Below the pieces are notes generated by a model. The model was not told the DNA's origin, searched no databases, and saw only the letters and a list, made by a program, of their open reading frames with translations. A stretch of 64,000 bases of DNA from Hofstenia miamia (lineage: Eukaryota > Xenacoelomorpha > Acoela): assembly GCA_004352715.1 (NCBI GenBank), contig SCFE01000091.1, forward strand, positions 149,235-213,234. Direction: 5' to 3'. Made by a program: the position numbers and the translations under genes. Positions 33,480 to 45,111 of the stretch are shown here, in pieces; within the stretch, counting starts at the first letter, position 1; each line of letters starts with the position of its first letter.

Positions 33480-34929
33480 TTAGTTTTCCGACTCCTTGTT
33501 GGTTGGCAATGCTTCATTGATTTTGTCTTCTGTCTGCAATACATCCTCTTCATCATAATAAGCTTCCTCATCCCCAATTACGTTTATTTGTTTTGGGCAC
33601 TCTGGTTTCTTATGTCCCTTCTGTCCACAACCATAACATTTAACGTCCTTTTCTTTTACTTTCCTGGTTTTACCATCTTTTCCTTTCACATTTATTACCT
33701 TATCTTGCTTCACCTCTGTGTAAGCTTTGTTGGGAGTACNATGGCAGTGAGTTCTTGTGTGTATCCACCACCACCAATGGTTGTTCAAATGTTGTATTCA
33801 CAATCCTCATTTGTGCTGTTTTTATCATTCCTTTTGTATTGATATAATCCCCTGATGCGTTGATTAATCTCTTATTGCAACTATTCAAATCCTCACCTTT
33901 CAATCCCAACTTCATGGCACATTCATCAGTAATTATAGATGTAGCTGCTCCAGTGTTGATTGTTGCTTTTGTCATTACTCCATTAATAGCTATCGTTATT
34001 GTATTCATCATGTCAAGGTTTGTCAGGATCATTATCAATGAATGGTTGTCATGAGTTGGCACTCAGCTTAGTTTTCCGACTCCTTGTTGGTTGGCAATGC
34101 TTCATTGATTTTGTCTTCTGTCTGCAATACATCCTCTTCATCATAATAAGCTTCCTCATCCCCAATTACGTTTATTTGTTTTGGGCACTCTGGTTTCTTA
34201 TGTCCCTTCTGTCCACAACCATAACATTTAACGTCCTTTTCTTTTACTTTCCTGGTTTTACCATCTTTTCCTTTCACATTTATTACCTTATCTTGCTTCA
34301 CCTCTGTGTAAGCTTTGTTGGGAGTACATGGTTTGAGATTGTTTCTCCAGGATGGTCCCTCTCTGTGCCATGCAGCTCTCTCGTATATATTTGGGCATTG
34401 TTTTCAATGGTTGCTTGTATGTCAACTGCTTTCCTAATCATTCTCTCCAGCTTATCATCAATGTCACATTTGATTTCAAACTGTGTTCTGATGACTTCAG
34501 GCATCCCTTGCAGGTGTGCAAGAATAAATCATATTTTGAGTACCTGCTTTCTCTTGAACTGAGCATTAACAGTTGTTCAACTTGTTGTATATAATTGTGA
34601 ATGTCATTTAGTTTTCTTCATTTTCATCACATTTAGAATATTCTGATTTTGTTTTTTGAAGCTTTATTTCTGTTATTAGTTCAAAAATTCTCCAATTAGT
34701 AGTTGATAATTTCTTTTTGTTTCTGCATCAAGAAGCAGGTAGTGCTGAGAAGCTGCCCTGTTAGGTATAATGGGAGTCTCACTGCTGCTACCTGTTGGCT
34801 TACTTTCCGTTCCGCCATTGTTAGTTCAAACATTTGTAACCATTCAGCAAATGTGGGGTTGTAACCATCTACCCTTCTGTTGAATTTGGGTAGTGTTGCT
34901 TTACAGGGTATTGTGTCACTGGTGGTCAA
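33480..34929 (-). pseudogene. Gag capsid and CCHC knuckle, element 3
   Basis: Capsid start at 34929 (PCKATLPKFNRRVDGYNPTF, then WLQMFELTMAERKVSQQ) with frameshifts near 34690 and 34600; a basic region; knuckle CYGCGQKGHKKPEC; acidic tail ending NKESEN at 33480. The knuckle and tail appear twice (33480-33739 and 34068-34327) because 33741-34327 repeats 33153-33739 after the N at 33740. Near 34620-34690 an insertion of about 60 bases not seen in element 2 interrupts the capsid. Confidence 0.75.
33740..34327. other. Single-N junction and repeated 587-bp block
   Basis: 33741-34327 repeats 33153-33739 (offset 588), covering protease start and gag end. Likely unmerged overlap. Confidence 0.85.
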
Positions 34930-34971
34930 TTGTGGTAATATTGAGTCCTCATATGTGGGTTTTCTGTGGTT

Positions 34972-35577
34972 TCATATAGCGTCCTCCTTGTGCAGTTGAG
35001 TGGTCACTGCTTTTTTGATTTCATTTATGATTTTCTGTTTTTCAAAATCTGAGTCTTCATCTGATTCCTCATATGTCACCTCTTTTTGGGTTGGTATCTG
35101 CAGTGCTTGCAATTTCCTTTCCTTACTGGAATGAAATTCTATTTCATGGGTTTGCATGCTGCTCCTGTTTTCCCCTTCTATTAGTTGTAGTAATCTCAAT
35201 TTGTCTTTCAACTGTTCCAATTCTCCTGCCTGTAGGTCGTTATCCTCAATTAGTTGTCTGTTTGTTCTCTCCAGCTCTTGATTTTTTTCTTGCCATTGCT
35301 GGTTTTGCTCTAGAAACTTTTATTGGACTCTGATAGTTGGTGGGTAAGGGTTTTAATTTTGTTTTGGAATAGTTGGCTTTGTTCCTCTAGCTGCATTTCC
35401 ATATTCACTCTGATCTCACTCAGTATCATCTCATTTTGTCATTCCATCTCTTTGACTTTCTCAGTCAATTGTTCTACTTGTTGTCTTAGGAGTTCTTCAT
35501 TTTCTTGGCTCTTCCTTAAAATAATCATTATATCCAATGGGCTTGTGTCTGGGGGTTTGTTTCTGGGGGTGAACTAA
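34972..35577 (-). pseudogene. Gag N-terminal coiled coil, element 3
   Basis: Equivalent to 23833-24440 of element 2: acidic linker YEESDEDSDFEKQK, LKDKLRLLQL, and Gln/Glu-rich heptads upstream. One base-level indel near 35318 shifts the frame. Confidence 0.65.
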
Positions 35578-35926
35578 GGGACTGTAATTCCATGTCCATT
35601 GCTGAGTTCTCACCAAAATATGGCAATGATCATATCGTTCTGGGAGTTACTGCCTTGACTGCAGTTTTCTTCACGCTTCCTTTTTTTCCTTTTGTCATAT
35701 TTTCTTCTGGTTCATAGTGGCTTTCCCATCTCTAGGTTGTGATTCCAGGATCCCAGTGAAGTGCTTTTGTTTGGTTTGGGGTATTTCTCTCTCTTACTGA
35801 TTGTTAGTTCATGTAACCATCTGCTGCTTTTGTACTTTCACTTATAGCTTTTGTTGTCGTCTTGTGGGTAGTTTAACTGAATGTTTCTTCTTTTAGAATT
35901 GCTGTTCTTGGCTGTCACAGTTGCCA

Positions 35927-37037
35927 TGTAACATCCTCTACCAGGCATTATCACTGTTTATCTACTGTTACTGTATAACATTAGCTGTGTTATTGTGGGT
36001 AAGGATTTACTTGTTATTACTGCTTAACTTATGTAACCTAGAATTAACTGTTCACTATTTAGGTGACAAAGCCATGTGGTAATCTCTGTAATGATCTTCT
36101 AATGGGCATCTGCTCAAAGCAGATCTCCACATCCAGTTTCACCATTCCATCCAATGGTTGAGTGCCACTTCTCAGCTCAATTGATATAGCTTATGTGTAC
36201 CCTACTTTAGCTCAGTGCTTACTCAAGACACAACACAATTCAACTTAAACTCTATTTTGTGAAAGTGTTATATCTATTTGCAACCTGAATTGTTACTAGT
36301 TGTTCATTAAATATTACATGTAGCCATTACCAAAATATATTGGCTTATTTAAATATATTTTGTTCAAACAACTTCCTAACCTACATTTATAATTTACTAC
36401 ATGTATGGTCACTTTATTGGTCATTTATTGGTCATTAATTTGGATCTAAAATAGTATCAATATAATTCCTAGGTTTTGGTCATCCAACCATTTGCTGGCA
36501 ATTAATTATTTAATACATGTAGAAATGAAATGCTAGTCGGCTAATTGAGAGAAAACCCCTATACTAACCTATGTGCACTTTCATGATTTGGCCACAGAGA
36601 CCCTAGAATCATTCCCTGTGATGTATCCAGACCACTACTAAACACCACTTGATTAGCTCAACATCTTACTAAATAATTAAACCATTAATATGAAACAAAA
36701 TAAGAATTCTGAAAAAATTCTTTATCAAACTCTTACAATGGTTTTCAATCTATTTATAGTAATTCCAAAAGAAGTACCTGTCGATTCAAATTTAAACTTT
36801 CTGCCAAGATGCTGGCTGAAAATAATGAAAGTGTTGTTTAGTCAAAAAGTATTTTTATCAACAGACACAAATATCTCTTTTTTGACACATATTGTTTCTT
36901 AGTTGCATATTACAAATAAATCTTAAATAATTCTAATTGATTTGATTACAATATTTTTTAATCATTTTTCTTTGATTTTAATCCCCTCTGCTCAACATTT
37001 TGCAGCTTATTTGAGATTTTAGTTGGATGATGCTACA
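35927..37037 (-). repeat. LTR c (5' LTR of element 3)
   Basis: 1111 bp, same ends as LTR b. Its right neighbour is not host DNA but the middle of ORF3 of element 4, so element 3 or the whole array is joined into that older element. Confidence 0.85.
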
Positions 37038-37915
37038 TTCACCTAATAGGTACTTGATGGATCTATCATACTGAGAGGATGGGCTTTTTATGTTGATAAT
37101 TGGCCATTCAATTTCTAAATGTTTTTCTGTTTTGATGTTAGTCCAGACTTCCTGGATTTCTTTTAGAGTTGTTTCACTCTGAGAGAGGGCAAAGCTAGCA
37201 TGCAGATTGGTAACAGATGTAAGTTTGGGCATATTGTGATTGATTGACTTAAGCATTTGGGCCTGTAGGTCAGCATTAATGATGAGCTTCTGGTCTATGG
37301 CTAACCTGGGCATTGGTATGTGTTTACACATAAGGATATCCATATATATATATGAGTTTGGTGACTGATATGTTTGTGTGATATATGTTCATGGGTTGAT
37401 AGGCTTCCTTGTACAGGATCATGAAGTATCCCATTCTGAAATCAAACTAGGTGAATCCTTTCTATCTTGGCCAGGCAATATGCAATTTCTATGTACTCTA
37501 TGATGTTTTGTTGTTGGACCTTGTAGACTTTGAAATAATAAACTACTAACAGGTTCTTAAAATCAATATTGACACATTCAAATTTTTTGATGTTCCTCCA
37601 GTTATTTAGCAATTGGCATAAGTGAATTATCATAAAATCTTCATTGAAGGAGGTGTGTACTGTGCTCCTCCAGTAATGGTGGCTCAACACTTCATGCATT
37701 TTGGAATCATAACAGATTATTGTGTTGACTTTTGGTAATCTTTCAGCATCCACAATGAATAGTATTATGTTGATGGAGCATGTGAATTTCTTAACATTGA
37801 ATGTCCACTGTAACTTGTTTGTGGTCTCTTCAGAGATATTGTCCCTGATAAAATGTGTTGCCCTTTGAGTAGCTATAATGTAGGGGTGTAATATTTCATT
37901 GCTGACTTTGGACAT
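37038..37915 (-). pseudogene. ORF3 homologue of element 4, N-terminal part
   Basis: 37442-37915 begins MSKVSNEILHPYIIAT and continues LFIVDAERLPKVNTIICYDS, parallel to MSKIDGETLHPYFMGT and IVLDANNRLKVNVIISYPQ in element 1. The piece at 37038-37343 gives a DIL...MPRLAID block, then SETTLKEIQEVW and EWPIINIKSPSSQYDRS, parallel to RQEHLQQIQTIW and GWPKIRIDAPSRKFHKS. Identity is low but order and spacing are kept, which shows that ORF3 is an old, conserved part of this lineage. It ends abruptly at the LTR. Confidence 0.6.
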
Positions 37916-38737
37916 CTTCTTCTTTTTTTCTTCTGTTTTTTTGGACCTTACAGTGGATGGAATACTGGATTACTCAAAAGATGAGGACTGGGAGCATTGG
38001 GGGCTTTTAGTCACTACAGGGCTATTGTACATTTTTCAAATCACTAAATGGCTGTTTATCTTTAATATTAGAAGAGTCTATGATAGGTCCCAGCTCCTCT
38101 CAATCATGTGGGGACAGTCTTCTCCACACATAGTGTTGAGAATGAGACACATGTGAGGTGGTCTGCTCTCCTTGTTGCTTGGCAAGTTGTTGTCCAGGCA
38201 AGGTCGGAATCAGCTTGGAACCCTCTTGGCATCCCATTTTTTAATCACTAACTCCCTCAGGCAGAGACAGTTTTCTCCCACACATTCCAGGAGTATCAGA
38301 TTATTTGTTATGGTCCATCCTCCTTCTGATCCTTCTGTGGGAGTGTGGAGCTGGTGACTTGTTTTCTTTCCTCTTGGTTTTCATGATTTCTAAATAGATT
38401 TACAAGGTTAAGGTCCCAAACTTGGTTGGTCAAGATTTTGTCTATATCAAGCCCTACATTGGGGCATTAGAAAAGTAATGGTACTGTCACCAATGTCTAT
38501 AGGATTATCTTCAAAAGTAATATTGTCAAAGTCTTCCTCACATTACTCAGTTAAATTATCATATTGTTCATATGTATCATTACTGTTATCTACTAAAGTA
38601 AACTCATTGTTTTTGTCTATGATAACATTTTCTATATCTTTAATGGCTAATTTGAGCCTCTGAAAATGCACAATTTTACCATTGTTAAAAATGTAAGTGT
38701 GGTGATCAAGGACCTTTTCAAAGGTAAAATGACCTTG

Positions 38738-40076
38738 TTAATTTGTTACAAGTTTCCTCACCTGGATTTGATCAGTTACTTGACAGGAGAAATATGCAAA
38801 CACTTTATCCCCACTTTTGTGAGGTTGCCCATATAATTTTTTGTTGAAATTGTGCTTTTGGCATATCACCAATTGGTTAGTCTTATGATATACTATAAGG
38901 TGGACTTCCTGCATCTCATTGATCATTTGGGCTATGTATCTCTCTAGGCTTTTGTCTTGGCTTTTAGGATACATAATCAAAACAGGCATGCTAGCCTTTT
39001 GGCCAAACATGGCCTTAAGGGGCTAACTTTATTTGTAGAGTGGACAGTGGTATTATAAAAATATTCCACAATCTCTATGACACATTTCCAATGCTTTCCT
39101 GACACCTTGATCAGGTTAATTAAGGTTGAGTTGAGCCTCACCACCATGCCAATGGATTGATGGTGGTATGTAGTTGTGAACTCATGGATGTAGTTGTGAA
39201 TTCATGCATCAGGGCTTTGATTAAATTGTTTTCAAATGGGGGCCACAGTCAGAAATAAGTCTTTCCATGGGGCCCAGCTTTAGCACCCATTCCTTTACAA
39301 ACTTTTCACCAACTATCTTGGCAACTGTACTGCTCAGGAGAATTAGCCTGGCATATTTCATAAAATGGTTGACCATTACTAACAAGTATTCATGTCCATC
39401 ATCATCCTTAAAAAAATTTTTTCCAGGTCCATATGGACAACTTCAATAGTTTGCTCTGCAGGTCTGCTTTTGAGTTCAGCCCATTGTTTGGGGAAGTAAC
39501 CTGTTCCCTGCAGTAAGCATTTTTCACATTTATTGATGACATTGATGACACAGTGTGAATGCCTACTGTGACATATCAGGCATTGAATTTTCTCTCCATC
39601 TGGCTAATTCTGAGGTGCCCTCTCTATTGGACTTTTCTGATGAGGTCACAATTAAAATATTCCAGTATCACCAAGCAATTGTTGCAACTTTTCATAAATA
39701 GGAGCCCTTGTTGGTTTAATTTATAATAGCAGTTGGCAACAGGACTTATCAGATGAAGAGGGTTTTTCAGTTGTTGGATGATCTTGCATAGCACTTTATC
39801 ATGCTGTTGTCACTGGATTATCTCTTGCTCACTGATCTCTTCCTTCACCATGATGGGTAGTATTGCTTTTCCTTGCCTGTCAGCATTGATTTTAGGAAGA
39901 AGATCATATTCAGTTAAAGGGATTAATCCAAATGTGATTCTATCCCCAGCAGGTCTCCTCAATTCCCTTTTGTAGCTGGGGAGCACCATCCAGTAATCTG
40001 CATTTAGGTGTAGTTTCCCCAGTTGATGTTGCATTGTGAAAGAGAAATCATTGAGATATTCAATCCAGCGCACCAC
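38738..40076 (-). pseudogene. Integrase, element 4
   Basis: Pieces: tail of RNase H and spacer (39810-40076, LPKINADRQGKAILPIMVKE), finger remnant near 39590 (GHLRISQMERKFNA), core near 39267-39449 (HEYLLVMVNHFMKYARL) and C-terminal module (38738-39010, HKSGDKVFAYFSCQVTD). Many stops; the catalytic residues cannot all be placed. Confidence 0.7.
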
Positions 40077-40740
40077 TTATCCCCTGAAAATTTTTTAAGC
40101 CAGGTGAGGCACTATTGTTGGTACATATAATGAAGGGGCAACCAAGAATAAAGTACCTGAACTTCCTAAGTGCTTCTACCAAGGCCAACATCTCACATTT
40201 GTTGGCACCATAGTTTCTTTTGGCAGGTCTTAATTTCCTGCTAAAGTACTGAGCAGGACTTTCCATGCCATTCATGATTTGACTGAGTACTCTGTTTATT
40301 GCCACTATCAAGTCTTTCAAATAGTACAGCATATTCAAGCTCAGTATTTTGTTAAGTTCCTTTTTTACTTTATCTAAATCATCATGTTCTAACCAAGTCC
40401 AATCACCCTTCCAAGAAAGGTCACTTTTGTTTGGCCAAGTGTGCACTTGTTTCTTTCTACTTTAATTCCTGCATAATTTTATAGTTCCAATGTTCAGCTG
40501 AGTTTATTGAGGTGTTCTTCAAATATGTGGCTGGCCATGAGGATTTCATAAATATAAGCAGAGATGCCCAGCTCTAAAATGCTTGTCTTGTTCTTCAATA
40601 CCTTAGTGACAAAATGCTGGAAAGTGGCAGGGGCATTACACAACCTGAAAGCCCAGGCTCCATTTTGATTCTCATGTCTCCAACATTTTTGTTGATTCAA
40701 CTAGAGTTGTATATAAGGTACACCACACTAATAGCTTTCT
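40060..40740 (-). pseudogene. RT end and RNase H, element 4
   Basis: RNase H: MNGMESPAQYFSRKLRPAKR then NKCEMLALVEALRKFRYFILG. RT: motif B as FRLCNAPATFQHFVTKVL and the catalytic box changed to AYIYEILMAS, so the YIDD aspartates are lost. The RT N-terminus is deleted against the gag remnant at about 40740. Confidence 0.75.
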
Positions 40741-40769
40741 AGATTATTACATGGAGATTGCCCTCTGTG

Positions 40770-41715
40770 TTGCATTTTGATGTTGTAGGGAAACCCTTGG
40801 CAAATGTAGGAGAAAAGGTCATGATAAGAATACTCTGGAGACAATTTGCTCAACCAGAACAACCTTTCAACTTGAGTGATATAATTCTGCACATCCTCTC
40901 CTTCTTGAATGACATTTCACACAACAGTGTTTTATATTGTTGCTTGATGTGCAGAGCACAATAATGATCTTCAAAGTATCTAATAACAGTTAGTAGTTGG
41001 TTTTTGTTTCTTGGTCCAGCATCATATACTGGTTATAGGCTAGTCCTTGAAGATACATAAATACATAGTGTGGTGCTTTATTGCTTCATTGTAGGCTTGA
41101 AGAGGAAAAACCATTAATCAAACAATTGGGAGATCTCATTGATTTGGCTTGTAAACTTAGCAAGACAGAGTGCCAGGTGAATATTTGTTGCCACTGGGCT
41201 CAGAAGAGAGGATGGACTGAGTAAACTGAGGCCAGCCAGTTGTCACAGACCTGATTAGAGTACTCAGATAGCTGGGTCCAGACACAACTTGTTCAAATGC
41301 AGTTGATATGACAGTGGTGTTAACAGGTGCCATAGGAAGTGAGGTTTCATTCAGAGAGCACAGTCCTTCTCAGTGATTGGGAGTGGCCACAGTGGCTAAT
41401 GTAGACACAGGTGTCAAGGCAGACCTGAGTAAATGTTGGGTTGCAACCTACAGGAGAAGTGACTGGTGAGGCACACTTGGGCATCACTGAATTTGCAAGG
41501 AGGTGATTAAAAGCATCTGCAAATTGGGAAGACACAATCTGAGCAACTCTGTTAGTGAACTTTTTGCTAAATGCTTCCAGAACTTCATCTAGTACAACTT
41601 GAGTAATATATTCAGCTGAATTGTCATGGTAAGAGGTGGGGCAAGGAGGAAGTGGTTCTTCTTCATGAGCAGGTGCTGGCAGAGCTATTACCAGCAATGT
41701 TATTGTTTCCATCAT
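40770..41715 (-). pseudogene. Gag remnant, element 4
   Basis: Capsid traces near 40960-41060 (YLQGLAYNQYMMLDQETK) and 40780-40900 (NYITQVERLF, YHDLFSYICQGFP), with frameshifts. The open piece 41347-41715 holds a GCNPTF segment like GYNPTF of elements 2 and 3, and a helical region before it. No knuckle remains. Confidence 0.55.
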
Positions 41716-42335
41716 CCTTTGTTCTCTGCACTGATGTTAGATAGTCTGTGTGTTCAATTCAGTTTGCAGAGATTTGATTTGTTGCTCACATTCCATTCAC
41801 AGCACCACTTGCTGGGACAGAGATTCCTTCAGATGTTCAATTTCTAATATTTGGGGGTCAAGGTGGAGCATAGGAGCGTCATGCAGATGAGAAGGATATG
41901 GTTGAGCTGTGGCATTGCTTAGAACACACCAACAGTTTACTGGAGAAGTTTTATAGGGGGATGTAGGTAATGACAAATTAACTAACAATCCAACAGTACA
42001 TGGGTTATGTTCTGGCTACCAATACTGGCACAGGTGATGCTCCTTGAGGTTGTCCCAGTAGGGGAAAAAACAACAGTATTGCTAGTATCCATTAAACTAG
42101 AACAAGAGTAAAGAAAACAACAAGTTTCAGAAAAATCCATAACAATTTGGGAGTACATCCAAAGACCAAGCAACAACACTAGTTACTAGAACAAAACAAT
42201 TAGGCAGTACTGCAGCAACCATGTAGGGTATTTGGTAAAAATCCAATGTGCAAAACAAAGACAAAATAGAGTAGAAAATAAAATAACCAAAACAAGGTAA
42301 GAACATCTTTTGAGCATAGCTTGGTGACAGTTCAG

Positions 42336-42354
42336 GATCACGTCAGGGTCACCA
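42336..42354 (-). other. Primer-binding site of element 4
   Basis: TGGTGACCCTGACGTGATC on the minus strand, next to an LTR end TGATTCTACA (42355 upward), as in element B. The LTR itself cannot be bounded, since no second copy is present. Confidence 0.5.
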
Positions 42355-42958
42355 TGTAGAATCAGGAGTGTGAACTATGGTGAACAGTACTAAGGAACTT
42401 AATGTCATGGCAGAAGGTTGCAAGAGTGACCATCATGTAGAGTGGCCCTGATTCTAGCAAAAATAAGCAAGAATACAAACATCAGTAATTCATCCTCATA
42501 ACTAGTAACTGTTTAGATCCACCAAACAGGCGAACAAAACATGCAGGACAATAAATTTGTATGGCATCACGCCTGAGTGATATCCAAGAGGGGAGGTTTG
42601 AAAATCTGTTTGAACAGTGCTATCCTATTTGTCTCACATGTTATTATCTATCTCAATAAACCATCTCAGTTGTTTTCTTAAGTTTCAGCTCATGTATAAA
42701 TAGCATGTAATTACCATGCATTCATGCAAACCAATGGCATAATTTAGCCACAGTGTCATAAATTATAGGTGTCTCTTTGTGTTGCATTCGAAAGATAAGA
42801 TGTTTAAAACTACATGTAGCTGTATCCATAACCTAATGTGGTCCACTATTTGGGCTGCCTTTGTCTAGGAACAAGTCGTCGTCCTTAGATCAGATGAGTA
42901 ACCATTAGGTTAAAATATTATAAAAAGGTAGAGAAAAAGCAAACACAGTTTCCATGTA
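42355..42958. other. LTR-like and non-coding sequence right of element 4
   Basis: Should hold the 5' LTR of element 4, starting TGTAGAATCAGG at 42355. A 12-base inverted match (CCTGATTCTAGCA near 42450-42462) is present, but 107 bp is short for an LTR of this group. No genes seen. Confidence 0.35.
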
Positions 42959-42962
42959 TGCA

Positions 42963-43614
42963 GGTACCAGGTGGTCAATTCAATTCTGTTTTTCATTTTT
43001 CATTTTGATCATTTGGAAAGATTAAATGAAAATTGAATTTGAAAAACGGAAATAATAATTTTTCATTTTCACTTTTCAAATTTCATTTTGCCAATTTCCA
43101 TTTTTAACATTTTTCAATTGACAAGCAAAAATATAATAAGGAAAAATGAAAAATGAAAAACGAAAATGAAAATTAAACATTTCATTTCCGTTTTTCGTTT
43201 AATGATTTTCATTTTGGTTGTTATCATTCTTATGTAATTGCTATCCCATTGATTGTTTAATCAATAAACAGTAACTGCAAATGTAATTGAAAGAAATTGA
43301 TGCACATATTAAGTAAACAACCACTCTTTGTATTATTGAGAGAACAACATAGCAATTACATAAGAATGATAACAACCAAAACAAAAATTAAAAAACGAAA
43401 AACGGAATTGAAATGCTTAATTTTTAATTTCGTTTTTCATTTTTCATTTTCGTTTTTCACTTTTCATTTTTCAATTTTTTTTTCTTTTGAAAAATTTTAA
43501 ATATTGAAATTGGCAAAATGGTTATTTCATTTTTTCAATTTCAATTTTCATTTAATCTTTCCAAATGATCAAAATGAAAAATGGAAAAGAGAATTGAATT
43601 GGCCACATAGTACC
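42963..43614. mobile_element. Fold-back MITE of 652 bp, almost fully palindromic
   Basis: Left arm 42963-43245 and right arm 43350-43614 are reverse complements over most of their length: the GGTCAATTCAATTC end, a GATCATTTGGAAAGATTAAA block, TTTCATTTTTC-type runs, and TTGTTATCATTCTTATGTAA at the inner edge. A roughly 100-base loop lies between. TGCA flanks both ends (42959-42962 and 43615-43618) and may be the target duplication. No coding capacity. Superfamily not assigned. Confidence 0.8.
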
Positions 43615-44312
43615 TGCACATCAGTGAAATACAATCAATTTCAACTTCTCAGTATTTATACAAAATCAGAATATCTACCTGGTCTTTGTTTACAAATCAA
43701 GCATCTCAGTTTCCCTCGCAAATTCAATTGTGCAATAACACATATAGCACATTAGTGAGGCGGAAATTAATACTACGCCATCGTGACGTCACTACGATTG
43801 TGGCTTAAACAAAAATAGCCAAAGTAAAAATAAATAAAAATAAAAATTACTTGATAGTCCCCGAGTGACTCAATTTGTTAGACATCGACACCTCACTAAG
43901 TTAAAAAGCTTCAAATTAGAGTAGCGTGCACACCTACAACTTTTTGGGTAATTATAAAGTTCACAGCAAAAATATTTTGCGTACACACTTCCAACTTTGC
44001 GCGCAACTTTTCGGGTTATTATAAAGTTCACAGCAAAAATATTTGCGTACACACTTACAACTTTGCGCACAACTTTTTAGTTGAATTATATGTATTACCA
44101 TTTTTATTAATTAAATCTACAGTAAATTACACTACAACCAATACAATGAAGCAGTCTGAAGGAAAAAGACAGTTTTGAAAGCACCTTATGCTATTTAAAT
44201 CAGTCATGTAAATAATAATGCGCGGGTAAATTGTTTCTGTCACAATGAATCGAGCTATAGCAACATGGCTAATTGCAGTTTATGTCAATAGGGAACAACA
44301 AAATCGTAAGTT

Positions 44313-44372
44313 CCGCCGCACACTTCCGTTAAGGCTTAAGTTAAGGTTACCTTAATGGCAGTGTGCGACGGG
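44313..44372. repeat. 60-bp palindrome nested in the Harbinger element
   Basis: CCGCCGCACACTTCCGTTAAGG at its left and the reverse complement of CTTAATGGCAGTGTGCGACGG at its right match at about 17 of 21 positions. It may be the ends of another transposon left after deletion. Confidence 0.5.
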
Positions 44373-44407
44373 ATTAGCTGAACCTTAACTTAGCAATTAA
44401 CTTAACT

Positions 44408-44614
44408 TAAAAAAGATACATGTATGGTGTGACAAGTTCATTGAAAAGTGAACTGCATTTATCAGATGAAACATGTTTTGCGAATTTTTATAGAATGACT
44501 ACTGATCATTTCGATTTCCTTTTTAATTGTTTGGGAAGTTACTTGCAAAAGCAACAAAGCTGCCTTAGAGAGGGTACGTTGTGCGAATGCGCCAAACCCT
44601 GCATACAAGAATAA
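44408..44614 (+). pseudogene. Harbinger-type transposase, N-terminal fragment
   Basis: About 65 codons: SDETCFANFYRMTTDHFDFL, then LFNCLGSYLQKQQSCLRE. This fits the start of HARBI1-like nucleases (FRM...FDFLL..IGP.I.K.D...RE). The frame ends where the catalytic DDE part should begin, so only a relic remains. Confidence 0.55.
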
Positions 44615-45111
44615 ATGAATATTACAATTATTGAAACACAGAAAGATTATGGGATGCAAAAGTAAAAAATATTTTAAAAAAATTAATACCACTAATTTTA
44701 AAATTGTTATTATAATATAATAATTATATCATCTGTTAATTAATTACAATAATTTTCTTCACTTGTAATGATATTTTTATTAAAGAAAAGTAGTTTGTTA
44801 CAAAATTTAAATTGTGCACTTCTCAGAAATAGATTATTGAATTAAAAGTTCACAACAAAGTTGGAATCGCGTACACACTTACAACTTTTCTTGTGCGCCT
44901 CATTAAATCAAGATAGGTTGCGCGCAAAGTTGTAAGTGTGCACGCTACTTTAGAGAGATTATATTGTATTTAAATCAAAAACATGAAATTTTCTATAAAC
45001 AATATTTACTTTTTAATAAAAAGACAAAACGAAAAGGATAAAGTATCTCTTATAAGAAAAGGAGAAAGATAAGATTCAATAGAAGCAGTATTAGCATGAA
45101 AACATGTATAG

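Larger units (their letters stand above)
25425..37037 (-). mobile_element. Gypsy-like element 3, LTR to LTR
   Basis: Minus-strand element: 5' LTR 35927-37037, gag 33480-35577, protease, RT, RNase H, integrase, then ORF3 26548-29157 and 3' LTR 25425-26552. The integrase C-terminus, the motif leader and the first part of ORF3 are deleted at about 29158. It keeps the protease that element 2 lacks. Four single-N junctions inside it bring in repeated sequence. Confidence 0.85.
37038..42354 (-). mobile_element. Old divergent Gypsy-like element 4, truncated in ORF3
   Basis: Minus-strand relics in the usual order: PBS (42336-42354), gag (41715 down to 40770), RT piece, RNase H, integrase, linker, and ORF3 up to the join with LTR c at 37037. 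All frames are heavily broken and the protease and N-terminal RT are missing between 40770 and 40700. It is clearly homologous but much more diverged than elements 1 to 3. Confidence 0.8.
43920..44950. mobile_element. PIF/Harbinger-type element, internally decayed
   Basis: Terminal inverted repeats GTAGCGTGCACACYTACAAC at 43921 and (reverse) ending 44948; TAG lies on both outer sides (43917-43919 and 44951-44953), fitting the 3-bp target duplication of this superfamily. The left end holds a 70-base direct repeat (near 43935-44080) of the AAAGTTCACAGCAAAAATAT block. It encloses a harbinger transposase fragment at 44408-44614. Confidence 0.65.

Noticed and set aside
44313-44372. Rho-independent terminator
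   Set aside because: The window is eukaryotic and the palindrome is better read as fused transposon ends.
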